This document shows, piece after piece, positions 16,919 through 25,984 of a stretch of DNA of 64,000 bases. The notes under the pieces are model-generated. The model saw nothing but the letters and a program-made list of their open reading frames with translations. It was not told the origin of the DNA and ran no database searches. Numbering within the stretch: position 1 is the stretch's first letter; every line of letters starts with the position of its first letter. Where the stretch lies: positions 2,418,001 to 2,482,000 of the forward strand of contig NZ_AP022600.1 of the NCBI RefSeq assembly GCF_010725885.1, given 5' to 3'. Source of the DNA: Mycolicibacterium tokaiense (GTDB taxonomy: Bacteria > Actinomycetota > Actinomycetes > Mycobacteriales > Mycobacteriaceae). The position numbers and the translations under genes were made by a program.

Positions 16919-17410
16919 GTGGGCGACTATCCCCTGACGCCGTCGCAACAGTGGACGTGGTTGCAGTACATGCAGGTGTACCACCGGCTGGAATACGAGA
17001 TGAACCGTCAGCTGCAGACGGATTCCGGGGTGTCGCTGGGGGATTACACGGTGATGAACGCCATTTCGCAGGCCCCGCAGGGCCGGACCCAGTTGACGGC
17101 GCTGGCGACCGTGATCGGGTGGGAACGCAGTCGGCTGTCCCATCACCTGGTGCGGATGGAACGCCGCGGTCTGGTCCAGCGCATCCCGTCGGCGACCGAC
17201 CGCCGCAGCACCGATGTCGAGCTCAGCGCGGCGGGCTGGAACCTGCTGCGTGAGGCAGCGCCCCTACACGCCGAGTGGGTGCGGCAGGCGTTCTTCGAGG
17301 ACCTGGAGCCAGACCAGGAGAGAGCGCTCGGCGCCACGCTGGCCGCGGTGTACGAGAGCCTGTTGCGCGCCGGCACACTCCCGCGACCGGATTACCCGCG
17401 TCAGACCTGA
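16919..17410 (+). CDS. MarR-family regulator of the MFS exporter
   Basis: This 163-residue protein has a typical MarR wing and recognition helix: VIGWERSRLSHHLVRMERRGLV followed by SATDRRSTDVELSAAGWNLL. GTG 16919 is the first in-frame start after the MFS stop; no other start is close. It lies eight bases downstream of the exporter, so translation is probably coupled, and the pair looks like a self-regulated efflux unit. The likely operator is the inverted repeat over the exporter start. Its stop region overlaps the convergent SDR by ten bases. Confidence 0.88.
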   Translation: MGDYPLTPSQQWTWLQYMQVYHRLEYEMNRQLQTDSGVSLGDYTVMNAISQAPQGRTQLTALATVIGWERSRLSHHLVRMERRGLVQRIPSATDRRSTDVELSAAGWNLLREAAPLHAEWVRQAFFEDLEPDQERALGATLAAVYESLLRAGTLPRPDYPRQT

Positions 17411-18147
17411 TTGGCGCCGCCGTCGACCACCAGTTCGGCGCCGGTCATGAAGCTGCTCTGGTCCGAGGCCAGGAACAGCACCGCATTGGCCAGTTCCGCC
17501 GGTTGGCCCACCCGGCCCATCGGCACCTTCGCCGCTTCCCCGTCCAGGATCTGCTGCTCCTGGCCCGCGGGCATCAGGCCGGTGAGTCCGGGCGTCTCGA
17601 TGGGTCCGGGGATGACGGTGTTGACGCGGATGCCGCGGTCGACCAGTTCGGCGGCCCAGGTGCGTCCGAGCGAGCGGATGGCGGCCTTGGACGCGGCGTA
17701 GGCGCCGAACGCGGGGGTGCCGCGGGTGGCGGCGGTGGAACCGGCCAGGATCACCGAGGCGCCGCGGTTGAGCAGGGGAAGCATGGTCTGCACGGTGAAG
17801 GTGGTGCCACCGACGTTGCGGGTCAGGGTGTCGGTCAGGTGCTCGGGGGTCTCCTCCTCCAGCGTGGCGAACTCACCGCCGCCGGCGTTGGCGAAGATGA
17901 TGTCCAGACCTGCACCGTGGCCGCGGATCTCGTCGGCGAGCCGGTGCAGGTCGTCCAGGCTGGTGATGTCGCTGCGGACACCGACGGCGCCGTTGCCCAC
18001 CTCGGCGGCGGCCTTGTCGACACCGGCCTGGCTGCGGCCGGTCAGGAAGACGTGCGCGCCCTCCTCGGCCAGCCGGGTCGCCGCGGCCAAGCCGATGCCC
18101 GAGGTGCCGCCGGTGACCAATGCCGTCTTGCCTGCCAAAAGTGCCAT
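17401..18147 (-). CDS. SDR oxidoreductase
   Basis: This 248-residue classical SDR has TGGTSGIGLAAA at the N-terminus, FANAGGG after strand 4, Ser in LAGSTAATRG, YAASK (YxxxK) and SSFMTGAELVVDGG near the C-terminus. ATG 18147 is preceded by GAGGAG with a normal gap. It stands alone, convergent with the MarR gene (10-base stop overlap) and 103 bases from the tRNA. Cofactor and substrate cannot be assigned; many close homologues are annotated as glucose or 3-oxoacyl dehydrogenases without proof. Confidence 0.88.
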   Translation of the reverse strand: MALLAGKTALVTGGTSGIGLAAATRLAEEGAHVFLTGRSQAGVDKAAAEVGNGAVGVRSDITSLDDLHRLADEIRGHGAGLDIIFANAGGGEFATLEEETPEHLTDTLTRNVGGTTFTVQTMLPLLNRGASVILAGSTAATRGTPAFGAYAASKAAIRSLGRTWAAELVDRGIRVNTVIPGPIETPGLTGLMPAGQEQQILDGEAAKVPMGRVGQPAELANAVLFLASDQSSFMTGAELVVDGGANQV

Positions 18148-18250
18148 GTCGCTTCTCCTCGCTGTGGTCCCCGAGCTGTTCGCGGGGCTACACCGAGTCA
18201 ATGCGTGACATGTCACCTTTATTCCGGTGAGGGTGCGTCGAGAATCTGGT

Positions 18251-18325
18251 TGGAGCCCCCTGTCAGGATTGAACTGACGACCTTCGCTTTACAAGAGCGG
18301 TGCTCTACCACTGAGCTAAGGAGGC
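18251..18325 (-). tRNA. tRNA-Thr, anticodon TGT
   Basis: The minus strand folds as a complete tRNA: acceptor GCCTCCT pairing with AGGGGGC, D arm GCTC...GAGC, anticodon stem CCGCT/AGCGA around loop CTTGTAA (anticodon TGT, Thr), variable AGGTC, and T arm GTCAG-TTCAATC-CTGAC. The discriminator T is followed by an encoded CCA. It reads ACA codons, and ACG by wobble. No integrated element is seen at its 3' end. Confidence 0.96.
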
Positions 18326-18352
18326 GGGTGGAACGGGCCACAGCTTAGTCGG

Positions 18353-19090
18353 TCACTCGTCGTGCTCGATCACCCGCTGCGATGACACCGGTCGCGACGG
18401 CGGCCTGCGGTCGAAACGCCGAGGCAGCGGTATGCGGTCGGCGATGTTGGACAGCGGGTTGACCACCGAGCTCAAGGTGATGACGGCTTCCCGCAGGGTC
18501 TCGATGGTGGGCGCCAGTGCCTCCAGGCCCGGGGCCAGCCGGTTCAGCGTGTCTGCCACGTCCGCCAACTGCTCCAGGGGGCCGTTGCGAGCGGTCAGCT
18601 TCTCGACCAGACCGCCTTCGGCCAGCAGCCGGTCGGCCAACCCGTCCTCGGCCAGCACGCGTTCGATCAGCCCGTCCTCGGACAGCAGCTGATCAACCAG
18701 CCCGCCAGGGGCCAGCGCCCGTTCCAGACCGCCGCCTTCGGCCGTCAGCTTGTCCAGCAGGCCGTCTTCGGCGGTCACCCGGTCCAGGACACCGCCGGGG
18801 GCGGTCAGGCGGTCGACCAGCCCACCCGGGCGCAGCAGCCGGTCGATCGGACCGTCCGGCGCCAGGGCCCGGCCCAGCGGCGCGTTGTCGTCCATCATCG
18901 CCGCGATGCGGTTGGCCCGGGCCACGGTGTCGTTGATGGCGAAGATGTTGGTCACCCCGGCGATGGGGGTGCCGTCGTCGCCGAGTGCGCGTTTGGCCAC
19001 GTCGAGAGCACCGCCGGCCACCCCGAGGCCGGCTTCGGCGGCAGCGAGTCCGATGCGGACCGGCGCCGTCGCCAGTGCCAGAAGGTTCAT
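18353..19090 (-). CDS. Decapeptide-repeat protein, unknown function (Rv0756c position)
   Basis: The 245-residue product has a weakly hydrophobic Ala/Leu-rich N-terminus, then about 11 exact-length 10-residue repeats (residues 69-178) with consensus GGLVDRLLAE (D/G-G-L-x-D/E-R/K-L-x-A-E/P). After that come a helical segment and a basic tail (PRRFDRRPPSRP) ending HDE. I know no named domain. It lies 27 bases from the tRNA and is divergent from phoP, the place of Rv0756c in M. tuberculosis. The repeat suggests an elongated amphipathic helical or solenoid structure, perhaps membrane- or envelope-associated. Confidence 0.8.
   Translation of the reverse strand: MNLLALATAPVRIGLAAAEAGLGVAGGALDVAKRALGDDGTPIAGVTNIFAINDTVARANRIAAMMDDNAPLGRALAPDGPIDRLLRPGGLVDRLTAPGGVLDRVTAEDGLLDKLTAEGGGLERALAPGGLVDQLLSEDGLIERVLAEDGLADRLLAEGGLVEKLTARNGPLEQLADVADTLNRLAPGLEALAPTIETLREAVITLSSVVNPLSNIADRIPLPRRFDRRPPSRPVSSQRVIEHDE
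18557..18886 (-). repeat. In-frame 30-base tandem repeats encoding a decapeptide
   Basis: Eleven consecutive units of exactly ten codons encode variants of GGLVDRLLAE. Conserved positions are Gly2, Leu/Pro3, Asp/Glu5, Arg/Lys6, Leu7 and acidic or Pro10. No unit is an exact copy of another, so the array is old and kept by selection on the protein rather than by recent slippage. Confidence 0.85.
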
Positions 19091-19146
19091 CCGGCCAGTT
19101 TAGGTCCGCGGACCACCGTTACCGGCGGTATCGTGAAGAAGCGGAC

Positions 19147-19164
19147 TCACAGGAAGTGCACAGC
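19147..19164 (+). promoter_or_regulatory. PhoP box (direct repeat) upstream of phoP
   Basis: TCACAGG, four bases AAGT, then GCACAGC match the described PhoP direct repeat of TCACAGC units with a 4-base spacer (11-base period). Each half has one mismatch. The box ends 40 bases before the chosen phoP ATG, a position suited to autoregulation. Confidence 0.7.
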
Positions 19165-19204
19165 TGACTACCTGGTGCTGCACAAGGAACTGGTAGGAGA
19201 TTGG

Positions 19205-19930
19205 ATGCTCATGGGAGCGCCAGCATCAGCAGTCACCAAACCCGAGGCCAGGGTGCTGGTCGTCGATGACGAGACCAACATCGTCGAGCTACTGTCCGTG
19301 AGCCTGAAATTCCAGGGTTTCGAGGTGTACACCGCGGTCAGTGGCCCGGCGGCACTCGACCGGGCCCGTGAGGTCAAACCGGACGCGGTCATCCTCGACG
19401 TGATGATGCCCGGCATGGACGGATTCGGAGTGCTGCGAAGGCTGCGAGCCGACGGCATCGACGCCCCTGCGTTGTTCCTGACCGCCCGCGACAGCCTCCA
19501 GGACAAGATCGCCGGTCTGACCCTGGGCGCCGACGACTACGTCACCAAGCCCTTCAGTCTCGAAGAGGTGGTGGCCCGGTTGCGCGTGATCCTGCGCCGT
19601 ACCGGCAAGACCACCGAGGAGCCGAAGAACTCCCGGCTGGTCTTCGCCGACATCGAACTCGACGAGGACACCCACGAGGTCTGGAAGGCCGGCGAGCCTG
19701 TCTCGCTGTCGCCCACCGAATTCACCCTGCTGCGCTACTTCGTCATCAATGCAGGCACCGTGCTGTCCAAACCGAAGATCCTCGACCACGTGTGGCGCTA
19801 CGACTTCGGCGGCGACGTCAATGTCGTGGAGTCTTACGTGTCCTACCTGCGTCGCAAAATCGACACCGGTGACAAGCGACTGCTGCACACCCTGCGCGGT
19901 GTCGGATATGTCCTCAGAGAGCCGCGGTAG
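19205..19930 (+). CDS. phoP: Response regulator PhoP (OmpR family)
   Basis: This 241-residue regulator has an N-terminal receiver (about residues 16-130) with acidic pocket VVDDE, phospho-acceptor Asp65 in VILDVMMPG, Thr/Ala switch LTARD and Lys in VTKPF. A winged-helix effector domain follows with VNVVESYVSYLRRKID. It is near-identical to M. tuberculosis PhoP as I remember it, which governs lipid, acid and virulence-associated genes. ATG 19205 is chosen because AGGAGA ends four bases before it. An in-frame ATG at 19133 would swallow the PhoP box. It is followed by phoR after 17 bases. Confidence 0.96.
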   Translation: MLMGAPASAVTKPEARVLVVDDETNIVELLSVSLKFQGFEVYTAVSGPAALDRAREVKPDAVILDVMMPGMDGFGVLRRLRADGIDAPALFLTARDSLQDKIAGLTLGADDYVTKPFSLEEVVARLRVILRRTGKTTEEPKNSRLVFADIELDEDTHEVWKAGEPVSLSPTEFTLLRYFVINAGTVLSKPKILDHVWRYDFGGDVNVVESYVSYLRRKIDTGDKRLLHTLRGVGYVLREPR

Positions 19931-19947
19931 TCGCGGACACTGTTTTC

Positions 19948-21405
19948 ATGGCCCAGTACTTACGCCGAGGAGTGCCACTGCGGGTGGCGCTGGTGGCGGC
20001 GACCCTGGTGCTGGTGGCATTGGGGCTGCTGGCCTCGGGCATCGCCGTCACCACGATCATGAGCCACAGCATGATGAGCCGCGTCGACCAGACCCTGGTG
20101 GACGCGTCGCAGAGCTGGGCGCAGGAACCACGGCCCATGTCGGCGCCGCCGTACGAGGGTCCCAACCCGCAACGTCCCCCGTCGAGCTTCTACGTCCGGG
20201 GCATCAGCAGCGACGGCCGGGTCTGGATGGCGGTCAACGACCGCGACGCCGAACCCGCCCTGCCCAATCACAACGACGTCGGACCCATCCCGACCACCGT
20301 CGGTTCCCTGGACGGGTCGCACGTGCAGTGGCGGGCGGTCTCGGTCCGCGGCTCCCACGGTGAGCTGACCACCGTCGCCATCGACCTCTCCGATGTGCAG
20401 TCGACCATGCGCTCCCTGGTCTACACCCAGTTGGGTATCGGGGTGGCCGTGCTGCTGGTGTTGGGCGTGGTCAGCTTCGCCGTGGTGCGCCGCAGCCTGC
20501 GACCGTTGGCCGAGGTCGAGGAGACTGCCGCCGCCATCGCCGCCGGCGAGCTCGATCGTCGTGTGCCGCAACGGGACCCGCGCACCGAGGTGGGCCGGCT
20601 GTCGTTGGCGCTCAACGGCATGCTGGCCCAGATCCAGGGAGCGGTGGCCGCGTCGGAGGACTCCGCGGAAAACGCTCGCCGCTCCGAAGAACGCATGCGC
20701 CGCTTCATCACCGACGCCAGCCACGAATTACGCACCCCGCTGACCACCATCCGCGGGTTCGCCGAGCTCTACCGCCAGGGCGCCGCCCGGGACGTCGAGA
20801 TGCTGATGTCCCGCATCGAAAGCGAATCCAGCCGGATGGGGCTGCTGGTGGAAGACCTGCTGCTGCTGGCCCGCCTGGACGCGCAGCGCCCGCTGGATCA
20901 GCACCGGGTGGATCTGCTGGCGCTCGCCACCGACGCCGTGCACGACGCACAGTCGGTGGCTCCGCGGCGCCGGGTCGCGATGGAGGTCTTCGACGGCCCG
21001 GGCACCCCCGAGGTGATCGGCGACGAACCCCGGCTGCGTCAGGTGCTGGGCAACCTGGTGGCCAACGCCATCCAGCACACCCCGGAGACCGCCGGCATCA
21101 CCGTGCGGGTGGGCACCGAGGGTGACAGCGCCATCCTCGAAGTGGCCGACGAGGGCCCGGGTATCAGCGAGGACGACGCCCAGCGGGTATTCGAGCGGTT
21201 CTATCGCACCGACTCCTCACGCGACCGCGCGAGCGGGGGAACCGGGCTGGGCCTGTCGATCGTCGACTCACTGGTGTACGCGCACGGCGGCACGGTGAAG
21301 GTGACCACCGCACCCGGACAGGGATGCCGGTTCGAGGTCCGGCTCCCGCGCTTCAACGACGTGGGCGCCGACGTCGCCGAAGACGCTCACGCCACCGTCA
21401 GCTGA
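19948..21405 (+). CDS. phoR: Sensor histidine kinase PhoR
   Basis: The 485-residue membrane kinase has two transmembrane helices (about 14-36 and 157-178) bounding a periplasmic sensor loop. A HAMP linker ([16 protein letters not shown]) follows, then the HisKA motif [11 protein letters not shown] with phospho-acceptor His259. The ATPase domain has N box [12 protein letters not shown]1 DEGPGIS, F box and G2 [10 protein letters not shown]. It has the same length as I recall for M. tuberculosis PhoR. It phosphorylates PhoP encoded just upstream. Its last eight bases overlap the convergent HIT gene. Confidence 0.96.
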   Translation: MAQYLRRGVPLRVALVAATLVLVALGLLASGIAVTTIMSHSMMSRVDQTLVDASQSWAQEPRPMSAPPYEGPNPQRPPSSFYVRGISSDGRVWMAVNDRDAEPALPNHNDVGPIPTTVGSLDGSHVQWRAVSVRGSHGELTTVAIDLSDVQSTMRSLVYTQLGIGVAVLLVLGVVSFAVVRRSLRPLAEVEETAAAIAAGELDRRVPQRDPRTEVGRLSLALNGMLAQIQGAVAASEDSAENARRSEERMRRFITDASHELRTPLTTIRGFAELYRQGAARDVEMLMSRIESESSRMGLLVEDLLLLARLDAQRPLDQHRVDLLALATDAVHDAQSVAPRRRVAMEVFDGPGTPEVIGDEPRLRQVLGNLVANAIQHTPETAGITVRVGTEGDSAILEVADEGPGISEDDAQRVFERFYRTDSSRDRASGGTGLGLSIVDSLVYAHGGTVKVTTAPGQGCRFEVRLPRFNDVGADVAEDAHATVS

Positions 21406-21802
21406 GCTCCGCCAGCGCGGCGACGATCTTGGCCTGCGCCTCGTCCAGCGATTCCGCGGACGGGTTGGGATCGGCGTTGGAGATGTTGACGTCATCCAGG
21501 GTGTAGGCCGGGAAGACGTGCAGATGCAGGTGCGGCACCTCGAGGCCCGCAATCAGCAGGCCCGCGCGGGGAGCGTCGAAGGCCTTGATCACTGCCTGGC
21601 CGATCCGCTGTGTCAGCGCCGTGATACGCCCCCACACCGCGGGATCGACGTCCTGCCACTGGTCGATCTCCGCGCGCGGCACCACCAGCACGTGGCCCTG
21701 GGTCACCGGGGCGATCGTGAGGAACGCGACGAACTCGTCGTCCTCGTAGACGAAGCGCCCCGGCAACTCCCGGTTGATGATCTTGGTGAAGACAGATGCC
21801 AT
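21398..21802 (-). CDS. HIT-family nucleotide hydrolase (Rv0759c-like)
   Basis: This 134-residue protein has the defining histidine triad HLHLHVF (H-x-H-x-H), an N-terminal substrate loop ([11 protein letters not shown]) and [14 protein letters not shown] proteins hydrolyse adenosine phosphoramidates or dinucleoside polyphosphates; which one cannot be told here. It is the last gene of the minus-strand run starting at tetR, 24 bases after adhB. An Rv0760c-like gene, which I recall between these two in M. tuberculosis, is absent. Confidence 0.92.
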   Translation of the reverse strand: MASVFTKIINRELPGRFVYEDDEFVAFLTIAPVTQGHVLVVPRAEIDQWQDVDPAVWGRITALTQRIGQAVIKAFDAPRAGLLIAGLEVPHLHLHVFPAYTLDDVNISNADPNPSAESLDEAQAKIVAALAELS

Positions 21803-21826
21803 GCAGCCCAGCCTATGGGCTCAACC

Positions 21827-22957
21827 TCAGCGGTCGGCGTCGGTGTACCGGATGACGCCGCGGATGTTGCGGCCCTCGAGCATGTCCCGGTAGCCGTCGT
21901 TGATCTGCTCCAGCTGGTACTGGCGCGTCACCATGTCGTCGAGGTTCAGCCGTCCCGCCTTGTACATCGACAGCAGCTGCGGGATGTCGTGGTGCGGGTT
22001 GCCGCCACCGAAGATGGTGCCCTGCAGGTTCTTCTGCAGCAGCGTCAGCATGGACAGGTTCAGCGTCACGTCCGACTTGGCCATGTTCGCCACCGCGGTC
22101 ACGACGCAGGTGCCGCCCTTGGCGGTGATGTTGAGGTAGTTGTCGATCTCCTCGCCGTGCAGCTCACCGGTGGTGATGATCGTCTTGGCCGCCATCCGTC
22201 CCGCAGTGATCTCCGCGACGCCGGCCATGGCGGCGAAGATATCGGGGTAAGCGTGCGTGGCGCCGAATTTCAGCGCCTGGTCCCGCTTCCACTCGACCGG
22301 GTCGACGGCGAAGATGTTGCGCGCGCCGGCGTTCAGCGCGCCCTGTAGCGCTCCCATGCCGACACCGCCGATGCCCGCGATCACGACGTCGTCACCGGGG
22401 CGGACGTTGGCGCTGCGCACCGCGGAGCCGTACCCGGTGGTGACGCCACAGCCGACGAGGCACGCGACCTCGAACGGGATCGACGGGTCGATCTTCACCA
22501 CCGAGCTCTTGTGCACCACCATGTAGGGGCTGAACGTGCCGAGCAGGGTCATCGGGATCACGGGCGTGCCGTCAGCGGAATGGATGCGGTGGGTGTTGTC
22601 GGAGACGGCGGTGCCCTGGAGCAACATCGCTCCCAGGTCGCAGAGGTTACGCAGGCCGGCCTGGCAGGACGGACACGCACCACACGACGGGATGAACGAG
22701 AGGACGACGTGATCCCCCGGCTCGATGCCTTCGACGCCGGGGCCCACTTCGGTCACCACGCCGGCACCCTCGTGGCCGCCCAGCACCGGGAACCCTGCCA
22801 TCGGGATGTCGCCGGTGACCAGGTGGTGGTCGGAATGGCACATGCCCGACGCTTCCATCTGGATCTTCACCTCGTCCTTGACGGGGTCACCGATCTCGAT
22901 CTCCTCGATCGTCCACGGTTGGTTGAACTCCCAGATGAGTGCGCCTTTGGTCTTCAT
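21827..22957 (-). CDS. adhB: Zinc alcohol dehydrogenase AdhB (NDMA/mycofactocin-type)
   Basis: This 376-residue zinc-dependent medium-chain dehydrogenase has the catalytic zinc site (GMCHSDHH with Cys and GGHEGAG), structural zinc cysteines CGACPSCQAGLRNLC, and the NAD fold GIGGVGMGALQGA. This sequence type (AdhB/AdhD of mycobacteria) is commonly annotated as NDMA-dependent, meaning tightly bound NAD recycled by mycofactocin. That link is family knowledge, not visible directly. A perfect palindrome 36 bases upstream suggests its own control within the run. Confidence 0.9.
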   Translation of the reverse strand: MKTKGALIWEFNQPWTIEEIEIGDPVKDEVKIQMEASGMCHSDHHLVTGDIPMAGFPVLGGHEGAGVVTEVGPGVEGIEPGDHVVLSFIPSCGACPSCQAGLRNLCDLGAMLLQGTAVSDNTHRIHSADGTPVIPMTLLGTFSPYMVVHKSSVVKIDPSIPFEVACLVGCGVTTGYGSAVRSANVRPGDDVVIAGIGGVGMGALQGALNAGARNIFAVDPVEWKRDQALKFGATHAYPDIFAAMAGVAEITAGRMAAKTIITTGELHGEEIDNYLNITAKGGTCVVTAVANMAKSDVTLNLSMLTLLQKNLQGTIFGGGNPHHDIPQLLSMYKAGRLNLDDMVTRQYQLEQINDGYRDMLEGRNIRGVIRYTDADR

Positions 22958-22992
22958 CTCTCCTGCTTTCGAACGTGCGGTCCTGCTAACAG

Positions 22993-23007
22993 ACTAGAGG
23001 CTCTAGT
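22993..23007. promoter_or_regulatory. Perfect 15-base palindrome upstream of adhB
   Basis: ACTAGAG-G-CTCTAGT has 7-base perfect arms around one base, in the 92-base gap between the NTF2-like gene and adhB. TAGTTAGC-like AT-rich flanks make it a plausible operator at an internal promoter. The binding protein is unknown. Confidence 0.5.
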
Positions 23008-23049
23008 TAGCCACATCACAGGGTCCCGAGCAAGCGCTTGGCTGATGCG

Positions 23050-23804
<755 letters not shown>

Positions 23805-25160
23805 TCAGCCCCGGGCTCGCCTGCGGTACCGGACGGTGGCCGGGCGGGCCAGCTGCACCACCATCTTGCTGTGGTCGTTGCGGTAGGTCTCCGGGGGCTG
23901 CGCCATCTCGAACTCATAGTCGCGCAACAAGACCGAGAAGATGGCCTTGATCTGCATCTGGGCGAAGGCGGCGCCCACGCAACGGTGCTTGCCGGCCCCG
24001 AACGGGATCCAGGTCCAGCGGTTGATCAGGTCTTCCTGGCGCGGCTTGTTGTAGCGGTCCGGATCGAAGGCGTCCGGATCCGGGAAGTCCTCCGGGATCC
24101 GGTTGGAGATCGCCGGAGAGGCTGCCACCATCTGACCCTTGTGGATGGGGTGGCCCGCGACCTCGAATTCGTCCTGAGCCACCCGCATCAGGATGATCAG
24201 CGGCGGGTGCAGCCGTAGCGTCTCCTTGAGAGCGTTGTCTATCTTCGGAATCTGGCGCAGCGCATGGAAACTCACCTCCTGGCCGTCGGAGTACAGCTCG
24301 TCGAGTTCGGCCTGTACCTGGGCGTAGTACTCGGGGTGGCGCAGCAGCTCGATCAGCGTCCAGCTCGAGGTGCCCGAGCTGGTGTGGTGCCCGGCGAACA
24401 TCAACGAGATGAACATGCCGGTGACCTCATTGGCCGAGAACCGCGGATTGCCCTCGTCGTCGGTGATCGAGACCAGCACGTCGAGCAGGTCGCGGTCACT
24501 CTTGTCCGTCGGCGGATTGGCGATCCGGCCGTTCATCACCTCGGCCACCAACTCCACCAGGTTGGCGCGGGCCTCGTCCCGGATGCGGAAGCTCTCGATC
24601 GGCAGGTACGGGTCGACGTAGCACAGCGGGTCGGTACCCCGCTCCAGCAGGTGGTAATAGTTGGCGAACCTGGAATCCAGCTGGTTGCGGAACTTCAACC
24701 CGATCAGGCAGGCGGTCGAGGTGTAGATGGTGAGTTCGGCGAAGAACTCCAGCAGATCGATCTCGCCGGCATCACCCCAGTTCTCGATCATCCGGCGGAC
24801 TTCGTTCTCGATGGTCGCCGCGTGACCCTTCATCTGCTCGCCGCGCAACGCGGTGTTGTGCAACATCTCCGCCCGCCGCTCGGGGTCGGCGTCGAACACC
24901 ACCCCTTCACCGAAGATCGGCGTCATGAACGGATACGCCTGCGCCTGGTTGAGCTCGCTGTCCGAGGACCGGAAGAAGAACTCGTTGGCCTCGGCGCCCG
25001 ACAGCATGACTACCTGCTTGTCGGCCAGCTGGAACCACCCGACGTCGCCGCATTCTTCGCGGATCCGGGTCATCAGGCCGATCGGGTCGGTGCGGAACTC
25101 CTCGAGATGGCCGTGTTCCTCTTCACCCCCGGAGACCCGGGGAACTACCGCGGTGGTCAT
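23805..25160 (-). CDS. cyp51: Sterol 14-alpha-demethylase CYP51
   Basis: This 451-residue P450, the length I recall for M. tuberculosis CYP51, has the I-helix MFAGHHTSSGTSSW, the KETLR ExxR, and the haem Cys loop FGAGKHRCVG. The B-C region AYPFMTPIFGEGVVFDA is the CYP51 signature. It demethylates lanosterol-type sterols in vitro; its natural mycobacterial substrate is unsettled. ATG 25160 overlaps the upstream SDR stop (ATGA). It is transcribed with the ferredoxin that follows. Confidence 0.96.
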   Translation of the reverse strand: MTTAVVPRVSGGEEEHGHLEEFRTDPIGLMTRIREECGDVGWFQLADKQVVMLSGAEANEFFFRSSDSELNQAQAYPFMTPIFGEGVVFDADPERRAEMLHNTALRGEQMKGHAATIENEVRRMIENWGDAGEIDLLEFFAELTIYTSTACLIGLKFRNQLDSRFANYYHLLERGTDPLCYVDPYLPIESFRIRDEARANLVELVAEVMNGRIANPPTDKSDRDLLDVLVSITDDEGNPRFSANEVTGMFISLMFAGHHTSSGTSSWTLIELLRHPEYYAQVQAELDELYSDGQEVSFHALRQIPKIDNALKETLRLHPPLIILMRVAQDEFEVAGHPIHKGQMVAASPAISNRIPEDFPDPDAFDPDRYNKPRQEDLINRWTWIPFGAGKHRCVGAAFAQMQIKAIFSVLLRDYEFEMAQPPETYRNDHSKMVVQLARPATVRYRRRARG

Positions 25161-25984
25161 GTGCTCGGCATTCCTTCCTCGCCCAGGGCGAGTTTCTGGC
25201 GGTCGGTGGTGGTGGCCAGCGGGGCTTCGGGCTGTAGCTCCATGGTGGCGATGAACCCGCCGCGTGGGGTCTCGGCGACGAAGGTGATGGCGCGGGCCAG
25301 GTCCGACGCGCGCAGGAAGTAGTCGTGGCGGGCCTGCCCCCACTTGGCCCAATCCTGGAGTGCAGGACCGATTTTCTCGGCAGGCAGGCTCCACCCCATA
25401 GAGGTTTTGGTGGGGCCGGGGTGCACGATGGACGCCCGCACGCCGGTGCCTTCGAGCTCCATCTGAAAGTTGTTCACCATGGCCACCAATGCGGCCTTGG
25501 CGGCGCCGTAGGCGCCCATGTGGGGCCGCTGCCGTAGCGAGACGTCGGAGCCGACGAAGATCAGGTCGCCGCGCTGACGCTCGAGCATCCCGGGCAGCAC
25601 TGCGGACGCGAGCTGGAATGCACCGACCAGATGGATCTGCAGTTGTGACTCGAATTCGGCGCCGGTGATCTCGGCGAGCTTGCCGAAGTAGGTGTCGCCC
25701 GCGCCGGCCACCAGCACCTCGATGTCGCCGAGCGCGGCAGTCGCCTCTGCGACAAAGGATGTCACCGAGTCGGGGTCGGTGACATCGAGGTGGAAGCCGA
25801 CCGCCTCACCGCCGTCGGCGTTGATCTTGCCCACCAGGTCGGCGATCTTCTCGACGCGCCGGGCGCCCAGGGCCACCGGGAAGCCGCGGCGGGCGAGTTC
25901 GATGGCGGTGGCCTCGCCGATTCCGGACGAGGCGCCGGCCACGATGGCGGGCCGGCGTTCGGGCAGGGGTGCGAAACGGGGCAT
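25157..25984 (-). CDS. SDR oxidoreductase in the cyp51 run (Rv0765c-like)
   Basis: This 275-residue SDR has AGASSGIGEATA, VAGAGDTYFG and YGAAK (YxxxK). It ends with a long tail lacking the usual VDGG, as in a divergent SDR branch. The length equals that recalled for Rv0765c. Four-base ATGA-type overlaps join it to cyp123 upstream and cyp51 downstream, so the three enzymes are co-translated. A role in oxidising or reducing the alcohol formed by a P450 is plausible. Confidence 0.9.
   Translation of the reverse strand: MPRFAPLPERRPAIVAGASSGIGEATAIELARRGFPVALGARRVEKIADLVGKINADGGEAVGFHLDVTDPDSVTSFVAEATAALGDIEVLVAGAGDTYFGKLAEITGAEFESQLQIHLVGAFQLASAVLPGMLERQRGDLIFVGSDVSLRQRPHMGAYGAAKAALVAMVNNFQMELEGTGVRASIVHPGPTKTSMGWSLPAEKIGPALQDWAKWGQARHDYFLRASDLARAITFVAETPRGGFIATMELQPEAPLATTTDRQKLALGEEGMPST

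Noticed and set aside
18251..18325. tRNA 3' end as a phage or island attachment site
   Set aside because: No second copy of the tRNA end, no integrase gene and no shift in gene type around it.
18557..18886. CRISPR-like array in the 30-base period region
   Set aside because: The period is in-frame, units are not identical, there are no spacers, and the protein frame explains the repeat.
19133..19204. N-terminal extension of PhoP from ATG 19133
   Set aside because: It would contain the PhoP box, its residues do not resemble the PhoP N-terminus I recall, and the ATG at 19205 has a better ribosome site.
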